The notes under the pieces: generated by a model
Told to the model about the DNA's origin: nothing
The model's database searches: none
Seen by the model: the letters and a program-made list of their open reading frames with translations, nothing else
Translations under genes and position numbers: made by a program
Shown: positions 13,284 to 21,882 of the stretch, in pieces
Layout: every line of letters starts with the position of its first letter
Numbering within the stretch: the stretch's first letter is position 1
From: CAYHKY01 sp964357355
Lineage (GTDB): Bacteria; Patescibacteriota; Microgenomatia; UBA10105
Reading direction: 5' to 3'
DNA length: 32,013 bases
Assembly (NCBI GenBank): GCA_964357355.1
Contig: CAYHKY010000005.1
Coordinates: 1-32,013, forward strand

Positions 13284-14066
13284 GTGATCTCCTTTATCGT
13301 TCCTGTCTATAATAAAGGTTCGATTCTTTTTAAAACACTCTCCTCGCTTCTCGTCCACCTCAAAAAAACAAAAATTGCGGACTTTGAAATCATCGTTGTA
13401 AATGACGGATCCACTGATGATTCATTTACCGAAGCTGTAAGGTTTAAAAAATTCAACGGGGATACCGACAAAATCCACATATTTCATTACGCAAAAAATG
13501 TCGGTAAAGGGTTTGCTTTGAGATTGGGATTCCAAAAATCCGTCGGCGACCCGGTAGTTTTTTTAGACGGTGATATGGATATTGAAACGTCACAGGTAGT
13601 CAACGCGCTTAACCTCTATCAAAAGTCTCGGACTGACATGGTATTGGGTTCAAAATATCACCCCCGCTCCCGTATTTATTATCCATTCAACCGATATCTG
13701 TATAGCCTGATTCTAAAGGGTTTAATAAATCTGCTTTTTCACCTCTCGGTTTCAGATACTCAAGTCGGACTAAAAGTATTCCGGCGGGAGGTACTGCAAC
13801 AAGTTTTCCCCCGGCTAATTATCAAACGGTTTGCGGTGGATTTGGAATTCTTGGTGGTAGCCAAACTCCTGGGATTTGACCGGATAACAGAAATTCCGGT
13901 AATAATAAGACATACCAGTGCTAACAGTTCTACTATTAACTTAAGTGCCGTCAAAAACTTTTGTTGGGATATAACAGCCCTTTGGTATCGTAAAAACGTG
14001 CTGCGGTATTACTCCCGGAAAACTAGTGAATTGCCGCTGCCCTCTTTTGCAATACAAATAGCCTGA
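13284..14066 (+). CDS. GT2 glycosyltransferase, polyprenyl-phosphate sugar synthase type
   Basis: It resembles dolichol-phosphate mannose synthase (DPM1) enzymes, which move a sugar from a nucleotide donor to polyprenyl phosphate at the inner face of the membrane. FIVPVYN starts the GT-A fold (4-10), VVNDGSTDDS at 38-47 binds the nucleotide, DGDMD at 95-99 is the metal-binding DxD site, and DTQVGLKVF at 158-166 with FAVDLEFL near 183-190 are the acceptor-site hallmarks of this subgroup. No C-terminal membrane helices are present, so it is the soluble DPM1-like form. The sugar is unknown. Such an enzyme would supply the GT-C proteins encoded later in the locus. The start is GTG. Confidence 0.88.
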   Translation: MISFIVPVYNKGSILFKTLSSLLVHLKKTKIADFEIIVVNDGSTDDSFTEAVRFKKFNGDTDKIHIFHYAKNVGKGFALRLGFQKSVGDPVVFLDGDMDIETSQVVNALNLYQKSRTDMVLGSKYHPRSRIYYPFNRYLYSLILKGLINLLFHLSVSDTQVGLKVFRREVLQQVFPRLIIKRFAVDLEFLVVAKLLGFDRITEIPVIIRHTSANSSTINLSAVKNFCWDITALWYRKNVLRYYSRKTSELPLPSFAIQIA

Positions 14067-14083
14067 CTTCAATATTTTTCGTT

Positions 14084-14102
14084 GTGATTATTCTATAATC
14101 AC
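14084..14102 (+). promoter_or_regulatory. promoter -10 embedded in a perfect palindrome
   Basis: GTGATTAT-tct-ATAATCAC has perfect 8-bp arms. A consensus TATAAT (14094-14099) lies in it and the ATG of the next gene starts 6 nt after that box. A repressor bound here would cover the -10. No good -35 at 17 bp is seen. Confidence 0.55.
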
Positions 14103-14105
14103 CCC

Positions 14106-15215
14106 ATGCGTATCCTTATTCTCAACTGGAAAGACATCAAGCACCCCCGTTCTGGTGGAGCAGAAATAGTAACTCATGAAATTGCCAAAAGACTTGTCGT
14201 CTTGGGTCACCAAGTTTTTTGGTTTACCAGCTCTTTTTCTGATGCGGCAGCCCAAGAAAATATAGACGGCGTAAATATCTACCGAAAAGGTAATATTTAT
14301 ACGGTACAATTGCTGGCTGTTTATTACTATTTTAGATTTTTCAGAAAAAAAACCGATATTATAATTGATCAAATTCACGGTATTCCTTTTTTTACGCCAT
14401 TGTATGCGAATAAACCAATCCTTGTCTGGATCCATGAAGTGGCCGGTGAAATTTGGGACCTGGAATTTTCCCGGTTGGTATCAACATTTGGCAAGTTATT
14501 GGAAAAATTATATTTTAAATTTTACCGGAATATTAATTTCTTAACCGTATCACTTTCAACTGCACATGAGTTAGTTAAATACGGGCTGGACAAAAAATTG
14601 ATTCATGTTATCGGATTAACAATCGATAGACCTGATATAATAGTCGGTAAAAAAACCCAACACCCAACACTGATTTACGTAGGCCGGATTGCGCCGGTCA
14701 AACGATTGGAAATGGCTATCGAAGCAGTAGCTATTATCACCCAAATCTTTCCGCAACTTAATCTAACAATTATCGGTTCCGGAAAAAAAGCCTATGTAAA
14801 TAAATTGAAGGAATTGGTGACCGGCAAGAGACTTCATAAATATATAACTTTCAAAGGTAAAGTAACTGAACCTGAAAAATTCCGTATTTTATCCCGTTCC
14901 TGGATAAATATTCATCCTTCACTCAAGGAAGGTTTTGGCCTCACCGTCCTTGAAGCGGCCAGTTGTGCCACTCCTACAGCTTGTTTCAGAGTTGCAGGAC
15001 TTAAAGATATCGTTAATAACGATACTGGCGTAGTCATTGGTCATCAATCAGCAGAAACGCTAGCTGCAACACTCACCCAATTGATAAAAGATCCTCACAG
15101 GTTAAATAAACTTTCAACCACGGCATATCTGTGGTCCAAATCATTGCCTACATGGAAACAACAAGCAAAAAAGTTCGAATTATTGCTGCAAAACCTCGTC
15201 AAATATTCCGACTAA
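14106..15215 (+). CDS. GT4-family glycosyltransferase
   Basis: A GT-B fold retaining glycosyltransferase of the GT4 family, acting at the cytoplasmic face on a growing glycan. The N-terminal acceptor domain has the glycine loop RSGGAEIVTHEIAKRL (15-30). The C-terminal donor domain has YVGRIAPVKRLEMAIEA (191-207) and the signature EGFGLTVLEAASCATP (275-290), the two-Glu EX7E motif that binds the nucleotide sugar. Length 369 is typical. It has its own promoter in a palindrome. It converges with the minus-strand GT4 gene and overlaps its end by 36 bp. The sugar specificity cannot be read from the sequence. Confidence 0.9.
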   Translation: MRILILNWKDIKHPRSGGAEIVTHEIAKRLVVLGHQVFWFTSSFSDAAAQENIDGVNIYRKGNIYTVQLLAVYYYFRFFRKKTDIIIDQIHGIPFFTPLYANKPILVWIHEVAGEIWDLEFSRLVSTFGKLLEKLYFKFYRNINFLTVSLSTAHELVKYGLDKKLIHVIGLTIDRPDIIVGKKTQHPTLIYVGRIAPVKRLEMAIEAVAIITQIFPQLNLTIIGSGKKAYVNKLKELVTGKRLHKYITFKGKVTEPEKFRILSRSWINIHPSLKEGFGLTVLEAASCATPTACFRVAGLKDIVNNDTGVVIGHQSAETLAATLTQLIKDPHRLNKLSTTAYLWSKSLPTWKQQAKKFELLLQNLVKYSD

Positions 15216-16298
15216 CTTTTGCTGAAATACCGGCAAGGAAAATTTATCTACAAATCTACTCCTGGCTCCGCGTCCTAATCTTTTAAGCAGTTGCGGATCA
15301 TTTATCAATCTCTCTAACGCCTTTGCCAATTCAGTAACCGAACCTGGCCTAACCACCAACCCGCTTACTCCATCCTGAACCAACTCCGGCAATACACAAA
15401 TTTTGGTAACAACCGGCGCCACCATATATGCCATAGCCTCAGGAACAACCATACCATACCCTTCAATCACAAGAGGCACGTGAACTAAAATATCATGCGT
15501 TTGATAAAAGTGCAGCAGCTTGGGGTAAGAAACGAAGTTTTTGTGGACGATCGGCATACCCGCATCCAAAATAATATCCGGAGGCAACTGCCCTAAAATA
15601 GTCAGGTGAATCGGGTATTTTTTTACAAGCAACCTGCGAAACGCAGCCAACAGAATTCTCCCGCCTTTCCTCTCAAACCACATCCCGACAAATAATATCT
15701 TTATTTCTTTTCTTCTAACTTTTTGTTGCGGCTTGAGATTTGGAACCCACAAACCCGGATAAATAACTTTTGTATTTTTGATTCCTAATTCTTGTTTTTT
15801 GATTCTGGCCCATTCGGAAAATACAAAATTGTCAGCTGCAAGATGAGTATTGACTTCGCCGTCAATTGTCCCCGTGAGAGTGTAAATAATCTTTTTACTA
15901 AATTGCCATAACGCGCAAATTACCCGCGGCAATCCGAGATAATAGGCTAGAAACAAGGTATTTGATGAGCTGTCAGAAATAATAAGCGGAACATAATTCC
16001 CACTGATTTTGATCGGATGCGCATGAGCATATACCAGGTCAAAATTATCGTGAAGACGAAACACATATGCACGCGGCCCGGGAGGTAACAAACGCGCTTT
16101 TTGCAAATACAATAAAATCCAGTAAAGCGGATGGTAAGTTATCAATTTCAGATCTAAAGCTTCCGTAAAATGCACAAAGGTGACGCTCTGTGGCGGATGT
16201 CTCAAAAGCATTTTGGTATAGGTACTTTCTCCACCCATAAGATGCTTAAATTGGATAGGTACCCGCGGATCCAGCGGAGATACAAGCAGTACTTTCAT
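15180..16298 (-). CDS. GT4-family glycosyltransferase
   Basis: A second GT4 enzyme on the opposite strand. The start has MGGESTYTKML (21-31), the glycine loop variant. The donor domain reads ILFVGMWFERKGGRILLAAF (201-220) and EGYGMVVPEAMAYMVAPVV (279-297), with the EX7E motif intact. Residues 50-75 contain a hydrophobic patch (ITYHPLYWILLYLQKARLLPP), perhaps a membrane-docking surface. It ends within the 3' end of the plus-strand GT4 gene and is divergent from the GT2 gene at 16343, with only 44 bp between the two starts. This orientation switch inside a glycan locus suggests a separate transcription unit. Confidence 0.9.
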   Translation of the reverse strand: MKVLLVSPLDPRVPIQFKHLMGGESTYTKMLLRHPPQSVTFVHFTEALDLKLITYHPLYWILLYLQKARLLPPGPRAYVFRLHDNFDLVYAHAHPIKISGNYVPLIISDSSSNTLFLAYYLGLPRVICALWQFSKKIIYTLTGTIDGEVNTHLAADNFVFSEWARIKKQELGIKNTKVIYPGLWVPNLKPQQKVRRKEIKILFVGMWFERKGGRILLAAFRRLLVKKYPIHLTILGQLPPDIILDAGMPIVHKNFVSYPKLLHFYQTHDILVHVPLVIEGYGMVVPEAMAYMVAPVVTKICVLPELVQDGVSGLVVRPGSVTELAKALERLINDPQLLKRLGRGARSRFVDKFSLPVFQQKLVGIFDEVLQQ

Positions 16299-16342
16299 AT
16301 TGACTTAGTTTCGTGTCATATTATAGTCTGTCACATATATAA
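16299..16342. promoter_or_regulatory. divergent promoter gap between two glycosyltransferase genes
   Basis: 44 bp hold TATAAT on the minus strand (21 nt before the minus-strand ATG) and TATAGT at 16322-16327 on the plus strand (15 nt before the plus-strand ATG). The boxes overlap, so the two directions may compete. The -35 boxes are weak and would lie inside the opposite gene's start. Confidence 0.4.
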
Positions 16343-17065
16343 ATGAAAAAAACAAGCCTAACGCTAGTCATTCCGGTATTCAATGAAACCAAAGTGCTCC
16401 GAAAAAATATTTCATTATTGGTAAAATTCCTGCGCAGAAACCTCGCACATATTTCCTGGCACGTGGTAATTGCAAATAATGCCTCAACTGACAACACGCT
16501 AATAGAAGCCAAACGTTTGACTCATGACTTCAAAGAAGCAACCGCAGTGAACATAACTCTACGGGGAAGGGGGTTGGCGGTTAAAAAAATTTGGGAACAG
16601 GCGACTACTGATTATGTGGCTTATATGGACGTAGATCTCTCAACTGCACTCAAACATTTCCCCACTCTTGTGCACACGCTGGGGCTGGGATACGATGTGG
16701 CAGTGGGCAATCGACTGCTTAAATCGTCAAAAGTGTACAAGCGTACCCTTTTTCGGGAAATTTTGTCGCGAGCATATAGTTTTCTGGTAAAAACCTGTCT
16801 GTCCGTTTCATTCTCTGATCCGCAGTGCGGGTTTAAAGCCATGAAAACCGGAGTTGCCCGAAAATTACTACCACAGGTTAGAAATACTAATTGGTTCTTT
16901 GACACGGAACTTCTGGCACTTGCCCAAAAGCAGGGATTTCGCATCTATGAGGAACCGGTCACCTGGGAAGACGATCCGTCGTCTTCAGTGGAACCGTTTA
17001 AAACAATTATCGAGGATTTACTTGGACTATTTCGCATGAGTATCAAATTAAGATTACATAATTAA
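16343..17065 (+). CDS. GT2 glycosyltransferase, polyprenyl-phosphate sugar synthase type
   Basis: The second DPM1/ALG5-like enzyme of the locus. LVIPVFNET (8-16), ANNASTDNT (44-52), MDVDLST with the DxD Asp96/Asp98, and SDPQCGFKAM near 157-166 with FDTELL about 185-190 are the characteristic sites. The tail is soluble, without membrane helices. It probably makes a different polyprenyl-phosphate sugar from the enzyme at 13284, since the two differ throughout. Together they would provide lipid-bound donors for the GT-C enzymes at 19148 and 24612. It is followed after 15 bp by the RmlD-like reductase and likely cotranscribed. Confidence 0.88.
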   Translation: MKKTSLTLVIPVFNETKVLRKNISLLVKFLRRNLAHISWHVVIANNASTDNTLIEAKRLTHDFKEATAVNITLRGRGLAVKKIWEQATTDYVAYMDVDLSTALKHFPTLVHTLGLGYDVAVGNRLLKSSKVYKRTLFREILSRAYSFLVKTCLSVSFSDPQCGFKAMKTGVARKLLPQVRNTNWFFDTELLALAQKQGFRIYEEPVTWEDDPSSSVEPFKTIIEDLLGLFRMSIKLRLHN

Positions 17066-17080
17066 TTATCTCAATAATTT

Positions 17081-18010
17081 ATGAAAAAACCGATTGTCGT
17101 AATTACCGGATTGAATTCCCTGTTAGGTAATTATTTAGCCATCTCTTTGCGCTCACAATATACGCTTTTTGGCCTAATTCATAAGACACCTTTGGATTCC
17201 CGAATCCCATTAGCAACAGACCACGTCACAAGGGTAGATATTTCCCAAAAAAAGAGCATAACTCACATACTTAAACACATTAAACCGCAATTCGTCATAC
17301 ATTTGGCAGCGCTATCCAACATAGATTATTGCCAATCCCATAAGAAAATTGCTTACAAAATCAATGTTGAAGGTACGAGACATATTTGTGAAGCATTAAA
17401 CGGAACGTCTACCCAACTGATATTTATTTCATCAAATGCGGTATTTGCAGGTACTCATCCCCCATATCACGAAAACGATATTACCCGTCCGCTTAATGTC
17501 TACGGTCAAACCAAGCTGGAAGCCGAAAAAGTGGTAAAATCGGCGAAATTACTTACAACAATCATCCGTTCTACCACTATGTTTGGTTGGCATCCTGTTG
17601 GCTCCCGGGAAAATGATCTCACTTATTATTTAGCAAAACTTCGCTCCCTGAGTCCAATATTTCTGGTAAATGACCGCTTCTTCAATCCACTCTCGGCAAC
17701 AACTGCAATTACCGCCATCCAGCGGGTGATTGAAAAAAAACACACCGGCGTCTTCCATATTGCGGGTCACAACCGGATATCCCGATATACATTTGTCAAT
17801 ACTTTGATCAGTGCCTTCGCGTTAAAAACACATGCGCCGATTCATGCAGTGTCCAACGCTTATTTTGCAAATCATGCTCCCAGACCATTAGACGCCACAT
17901 TATCCATAGAAAAAATGAAAAACATATTGTCGATTCATCCGCCGACGCTACTTGATGATTTACAGAGTTTGAAAAAAACCGAACCGCCTACTGCAAGGTA
18001 TTATGCGTAA
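17081..18010 (+). CDS. RmlD-like nucleotide-sugar reductase (extended SDR)
   Basis: A Rossmann-fold short-chain dehydrogenase of the type that makes dTDP-rhamnose or related deoxysugars. GLNSLLG at residues 10-16 is the glycine-rich cofactor loop, HLAALSNID at 74-82 and SSNAVFAG at 117-124 are conserved, and YGQTK at 141-145 gives the catalytic Tyr and Lys. The C-terminal APRPLDATLS (residues about 269-278) is typical of the RmlD group, where it contacts the sugar. Length 309 is near the usual 290-300. The other rml genes are not in the window, so the exact product is open. It overlaps the convergent GT2 gene by 23 bp. Confidence 0.85.
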   Translation: MKKPIVVITGLNSLLGNYLAISLRSQYTLFGLIHKTPLDSRIPLATDHVTRVDISQKKSITHILKHIKPQFVIHLAALSNIDYCQSHKKIAYKINVEGTRHICEALNGTSTQLIFISSNAVFAGTHPPYHENDITRPLNVYGQTKLEAEKVVKSAKLLTTIIRSTTMFGWHPVGSRENDLTYYLAKLRSLSPIFLVNDRFFNPLSATTAITAIQRVIEKKHTGVFHIAGHNRISRYTFVNTLISAFALKTHAPIHAVSNAYFANHAPRPLDATLSIEKMKNILSIHPPTLLDDLQSLKKTEPPTARYYA

Positions 18011-19106
18011 TCTCCGCATACCTTTTGTAAGGCGAAACCGACAATAAAGGATAGCGCATAATTTGGTTGAAATTTTTGTGATTTAACACAAAGTAATCAA
18101 AAACAATCGATCCCTTATAAAGCGTTTGTAATCCCAGTAAACTCCTGCCCTTGAGGGTAATAATCTTGTTTCTGATGAGATAAGGCATGCAAATCAGCAG
18201 GTCAAAGTACGCTCGTATGACAGCCAGCGCAAATCCGGGCTTCAGCTCAATCAGATAATATAAAATTGCCCCAAAATCCAATAAAAATCTCACCAACAAG
18301 AGAAGAAAATATGGCCAAAGAGAATAATTTTTCAAAAATAAATAAAGATTGTTACGATGATTTAAAAATATTTTTTGCACTAAATCATTATTACTCGTAT
18401 ATGCCCCGTGGTGATAGACTAAACTCTTAGGTATGCTGTAAATGGAATACCCTTTCTTTCTGATGCGGATGCATAAATCTATTTCTTCATTATAGGCAAA
18501 CATAAATTCGTCAAAACCTTTGAGTCCGGCAAATAAATCCCTCTTAACCATTAAACATGATCCGGTTGCCCAGGTAATTTCCGCAGGCGAGTCATACTGT
18601 CCAACATCCTTCTCTATCCGGTCAAAAACTCTGCCCCGGGTAAAAGGATAACCTAAAATGTCGAGATACCCGCCGCCGGCACCGGAATAATCAAAATAAT
18701 CTTTATGCCCGAATGAGTGAAGTTTCGGCCCGCATGCACCTACACCCGGATGAGATTTCATGAAAGACAAAAGTCCGCTTAACCATCCTTGTGTTACAAC
18801 GGTATCGTTATTTATAAAAACAAGATATTTGCCTAATGCCAACTTTGCACCCTGGTTATTGGCGCGGGAATATCCTATATTAACAATATTTGAAATATAC
18901 TGAATACGTGAAGAACGAAAGCGAGCAATCTTTTCGCGGAGAAGTTTCTTTTGCGGATGCGTGGAACCATTATCAATAATTATTATTTCGTAATTAATGG
19001 ATAAAGTACATTGGATTAGGCTACGAATGCAGGCAACTGTTATATCATGATGGTTATAGGTAACGATGATGATCGTAACCTGCGGAGAAATCTTTTTTTT
19101 AAACAT
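17988..19106 (-). CDS. GT2 glycosyltransferase, rhamnosyltransferase-like, with C-terminal hydrophobic part
   Basis: An inverting GT-A enzyme resembling WbbL/RfbF-type rhamnosyltransferases. IIIVTYNHHDIT (12-23), IDNGSTHP (44-51), NIGYSRANNQGA (76-87), NNDTVV at 99-104 as the DxD site, and EEID at 207-210 with ITWATGSCLMVKRD (177-190) match the family. After the catalytic domain there is a hydrophobic region at about 262-286, likely a membrane anchor, followed by a basic amphipathic tail. The pairing with an RmlD-like gene that overlaps its end makes rhamnose or another deoxyhexose a fair guess for the donor. The start is ATG, divergent from the GT-C gene. Confidence 0.88.
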   Translation of the reverse strand: MFKKKISPQVTIIIVTYNHHDITVACIRSLIQCTLSINYEIIIIDNGSTHPQKKLLREKIARFRSSRIQYISNIVNIGYSRANNQGAKLALGKYLVFINNDTVVTQGWLSGLLSFMKSHPGVGACGPKLHSFGHKDYFDYSGAGGGYLDILGYPFTRGRVFDRIEKDVGQYDSPAEITWATGSCLMVKRDLFAGLKGFDEFMFAYNEEIDLCIRIRKKGYSIYSIPKSLVYHHGAYTSNNDLVQKIFLNHRNNLYLFLKNYSLWPYFLLLLVRFLLDFGAILYYLIELKPGFALAVIRAYFDLLICMPYLIRNKIITLKGRSLLGLQTLYKGSIVFDYFVLNHKNFNQIMRYPLLSVSPYKRYAEITHNTLQ

Positions 19107-19147
19107 ATTTTCCCATTACCCAGGTTTTACGTGAATAGTTGATAAGT

Positions 19148-21880
19148 ATGCAAAACGTTGATCAACATCCATTAAAAAAAACTTTCTTAAGAACCGCAGA
19201 AAAGACTGTATCTTTTTTAGGGTTAGGCTTCTCAATTTACGCACTTTGGTATTTATTTCAAAATGTAGTTAACTTCTATCTCCAAATCCGTCAGCCTATT
19301 GGCGGCGACTATTACAACAGTCTAACATATGCCTTGCATTTTGCAGACCATTTACCATTTCCACCAACCGGATGGCTTTCTTTCTGGCATGAAGGCCGGC
19401 CTGTGATCGGAGGTTACCCTACTTTTGTTTTTTACTTGATGTATCCCTTGTTTAAGTTTTTTGAGCCCGCCTTAGCCATGGAAATATTTTCCATCGGAAC
19501 CCAATTTCTGCTGCTAGTGTCATCTTTTTTATTATTCCGCTACGTAAGCAAAAGTTCAACATTCGCCTTAATCGCCGCATCTGCCTTGTATGTGACCAAA
19601 GCAACCTACTACCAGTTATTTGCCGAAGGGCTTGTAGTTTCTGCGACTATGCAATTTCTCCTACCGCTCACGTTATTATTTCTTTATCGCTTCTTGTCCA
19701 AAAGAAAATTGCGAGATTTTGTGTTTAGCGCTCTTCTTGCCGGTATTTCCCTACTCATGCACCCTGCCATGGGAATGCTGACCGTGATACTGCCTGCTGT
19801 CACCTTGCTTATAATTCATGATTTACTGTTTAAGAAACGGCTCACGGCAATCATCCAATCTTTCAATTTCACCGCGATTGCGACACTGGTTGGCAGCATG
19901 ACTATATATGCGATGTTTGTGCAGATGAATACCGGCGGCGGAAGCGGGCCGTGCGACAGCCCCCAATGTTGGGGTATTTATCCCCAACAATTTATAACTT
20001 GGTTTCATTGGAGCACTCCGGTATTGGTTGCTATTTTGGGAATATCAGCTCTTATCGTGCTGATAATCAGGAGGAATAAATCTTTAGTACTCTCATTCAT
20101 CGTGCCGATTGTGCCGATTTGCATCCTAAGCTCATACCTAATAGCTGCGCATCTGCATTTGATTGATACGTTCGCCAGCGCAATATTTCCCCGCCGCATT
20201 TTTTGGGCAATAAACATTCTCCTGCTCGTTTTCGGGGCAACTTGTTACCAAATCATCGCTAAATCATTCGGAAAAATTTCCGCCTACACCATGGCGCTTG
20301 TCTCGTGCTCCATAATTGCAGCAACCCTGTTATTTTATCCCGGAGTGTTAACATTTGACCCTTCAAATCTGACCGCTTACCCGGCTGTTGTTCCGGACAA
20401 CATATACCAATTTGCCACCGAAAAATACAAAAATGGAGACCATGAGCAATTTCTACCCGGCTGGGTACATGATTTGGCTAAGTCAGAAACAAATTATCGG
20501 ATGGACAGCCTAAACCAACAGGTAAATCATTGGTGGAACACTATCTATAAAATGCCGGCGGTACGTGGTTATTCCAACAACCCTACAGGAGTTAACGCAG
20601 ATTTTCTCTATTATTACCAGGTAGGAACTGCAGAAAACAAACCTCAAGACGACCTGGAATTGGTCAAGTTCAGGACGCTTTTTTTACTGGACCATTATGC
20701 CACGCTTTTATATGAGGACTCTATCAGAAATTTCGGAACCAGCCAGTTGGGCATTGACCAGCGAATTCTAAAAAATACCGATTTGGTTAAAAACACGGTT
20801 GATTTCAGGGAATTGAAATTTTACGAATTTTCCCGGGACCAAATATCACCCATCATCTCTCCGACAGATGCACCTGTCATATTATTTGTCGGTGACCAAC
20901 AGGGGTTTGAAACTTTTATCAGGGCACTAGCAAATACACCGTTTACTTCTAAAAAGGTCATCCCCGTACATGTGTCCCCAAACACGTCACGCGTTAAAAA
21001 ATCAGACCTGGCCATGGCTGCGGCAGTATTTCTTTACCGTTTCGAGGGTACTTTGGAACCATTCGTAGATTACGTCCGAAACGGCGGGTCAATTTTTATT
21101 GATAACGGTTCTGCTAAAAAAGATCCGGAGAAACTTACCGTATTATATCCTTTTACCTCAGTTTCAGAAATTGAGGAATCCCACTGGGAAGGAAAACTTG
21201 CTGATGATTCTGACCTGACTGCCGGTTTAAATATCAACGATTTTGGACCACTGTTATACAAATCCGATCCGTGGAAATTGTACGTTGCAGAAAATGAATC
21301 TCTTAAAAAAGACGCCCGTGTAATTCTGAAACAAAAACAGGCGGCACTTGTGACCCGGGAAAATTTCGGAAAAGGGCAAATCATCTGGAGCGGCATGAAC
21401 TTGCCGTTTCATCTGGTTGAATATATGAGCCGTGACGAATTGAAATTTTTTTCCAGAATACTTGAAACGCTCTTACCTGATTCGCCCCCTGTGCCGACAA
21501 GCATAACCGTCACCAGAAAGATTCCGGAACGCATCGAAGTCTCCGGGTCAGGATATTCCGGTATTTATTTTAAGGAGAATTTTGATCCGGGCTGGGTGGC
21601 GGAGGCAGCACAAAAAACATTACCCATATATCCTGCAGGACCAAACTTCATGTATGTTCCGGTTCCGAACACGACTTCGCCAGTCACTTTAACTTATCGG
21701 GGATCGAGAGCAGTCTGGATGGTTTTTTTAGTCAGTCTGACATCGATATTATTTGCATTTTGCCTGATTTTGCTTCCAACAACTCTTATTAATAAAATCC
21801 GGAAAGCCAGCGCGCCGCTAATCAAAATCATCAAATATCCGCTATACAAGCTAAACCGCCACGAAGACGTGGAATACTGA
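19148..21880 (+). CDS. large GT-C-like membrane protein with extracytoplasmic C-terminal region
   Basis: This 910-aa protein begins with about ten membrane helices (residues 20-400). IGGDYYNSLTYALHF (51-65), just after the first helix, is placed like the acidic loop of GT-C glycosyltransferases. The overall layout resembles the family named for 6-pyruvoyl-tetrahydropterin-synthase-related membrane proteins, an unfortunate name for GT-C-like proteins. Residues about 405-850 are soluble and likely outside; 575-750 look like a class-I glutamine-amidotransferase-like fold (VILFVGDQQGFETF, then GKGQIIWSGMNLPFH). One last membrane helix lies at 855-880. I use the ATG at 19148; a TTG at 19139 adds three residues. 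It likely transfers a sugar from a polyprenyl-phosphate donor. It ends 2 bp before the methyltransferase gene. Confidence 0.82.
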   Translation: MQNVDQHPLKKTFLRTAEKTVSFLGLGFSIYALWYLFQNVVNFYLQIRQPIGGDYYNSLTYALHFADHLPFPPTGWLSFWHEGRPVIGGYPTFVFYLMYPLFKFFEPALAMEIFSIGTQFLLLVSSFLLFRYVSKSSTFALIAASALYVTKATYYQLFAEGLVVSATMQFLLPLTLLFLYRFLSKRKLRDFVFSALLAGISLLMHPAMGMLTVILPAVTLLIIHDLLFKKRLTAIIQSFNFTAIATLVGSMTIYAMFVQMNTGGGSGPCDSPQCWGIYPQQFITWFHWSTPVLVAILGISALIVLIIRRNKSLVLSFIVPIVPICILSSYLIAAHLHLIDTFASAIFPRRIFWAINILLLVFGATCYQIIAKSFGKISAYTMALVSCSIIAATLLFYPGVLTFDPSNLTAYPAVVPDNIYQFATEKYKNGDHEQFLPGWVHDLAKSETNYRMDSLNQQVNHWWNTIYKMPAVRGYSNNPTGVNADFLYYYQVGTAENKPQDDLELVKFRTLFLLDHYATLLYEDSIRNFGTSQLGIDQRILKNTDLVKNTVDFRELKFYEFSRDQISPIISPTDAPVILFVGDQQGFETFIRALANTPFTSKKVIPVHVSPNTSRVKKSDLAMAAAVFLYRFEGTLEPFVDYVRNGGSIFIDNGSAKKDPEKLTVLYPFTSVSEIEESHWEGKLADDSDLTAGLNINDFGPLLYKSDPWKLYVAENESLKKDARVILKQKQAALVTRENFGKGQIIWSGMNLPFHLVEYMSRDELKFFSRILETLLPDSPPVPTSITVTRKIPERIEVSGSGYSGIYFKENFDPGWVAEAAQKTLPIYPAGPNFMYVPVPNTTSPVTLTYRGSRAVWMVFLVSLTSILFAFCLILLPTTLINKIRKASAPLIKIIKYPLYKLNRHEDVEY

Positions 21881-21882
21881 AT

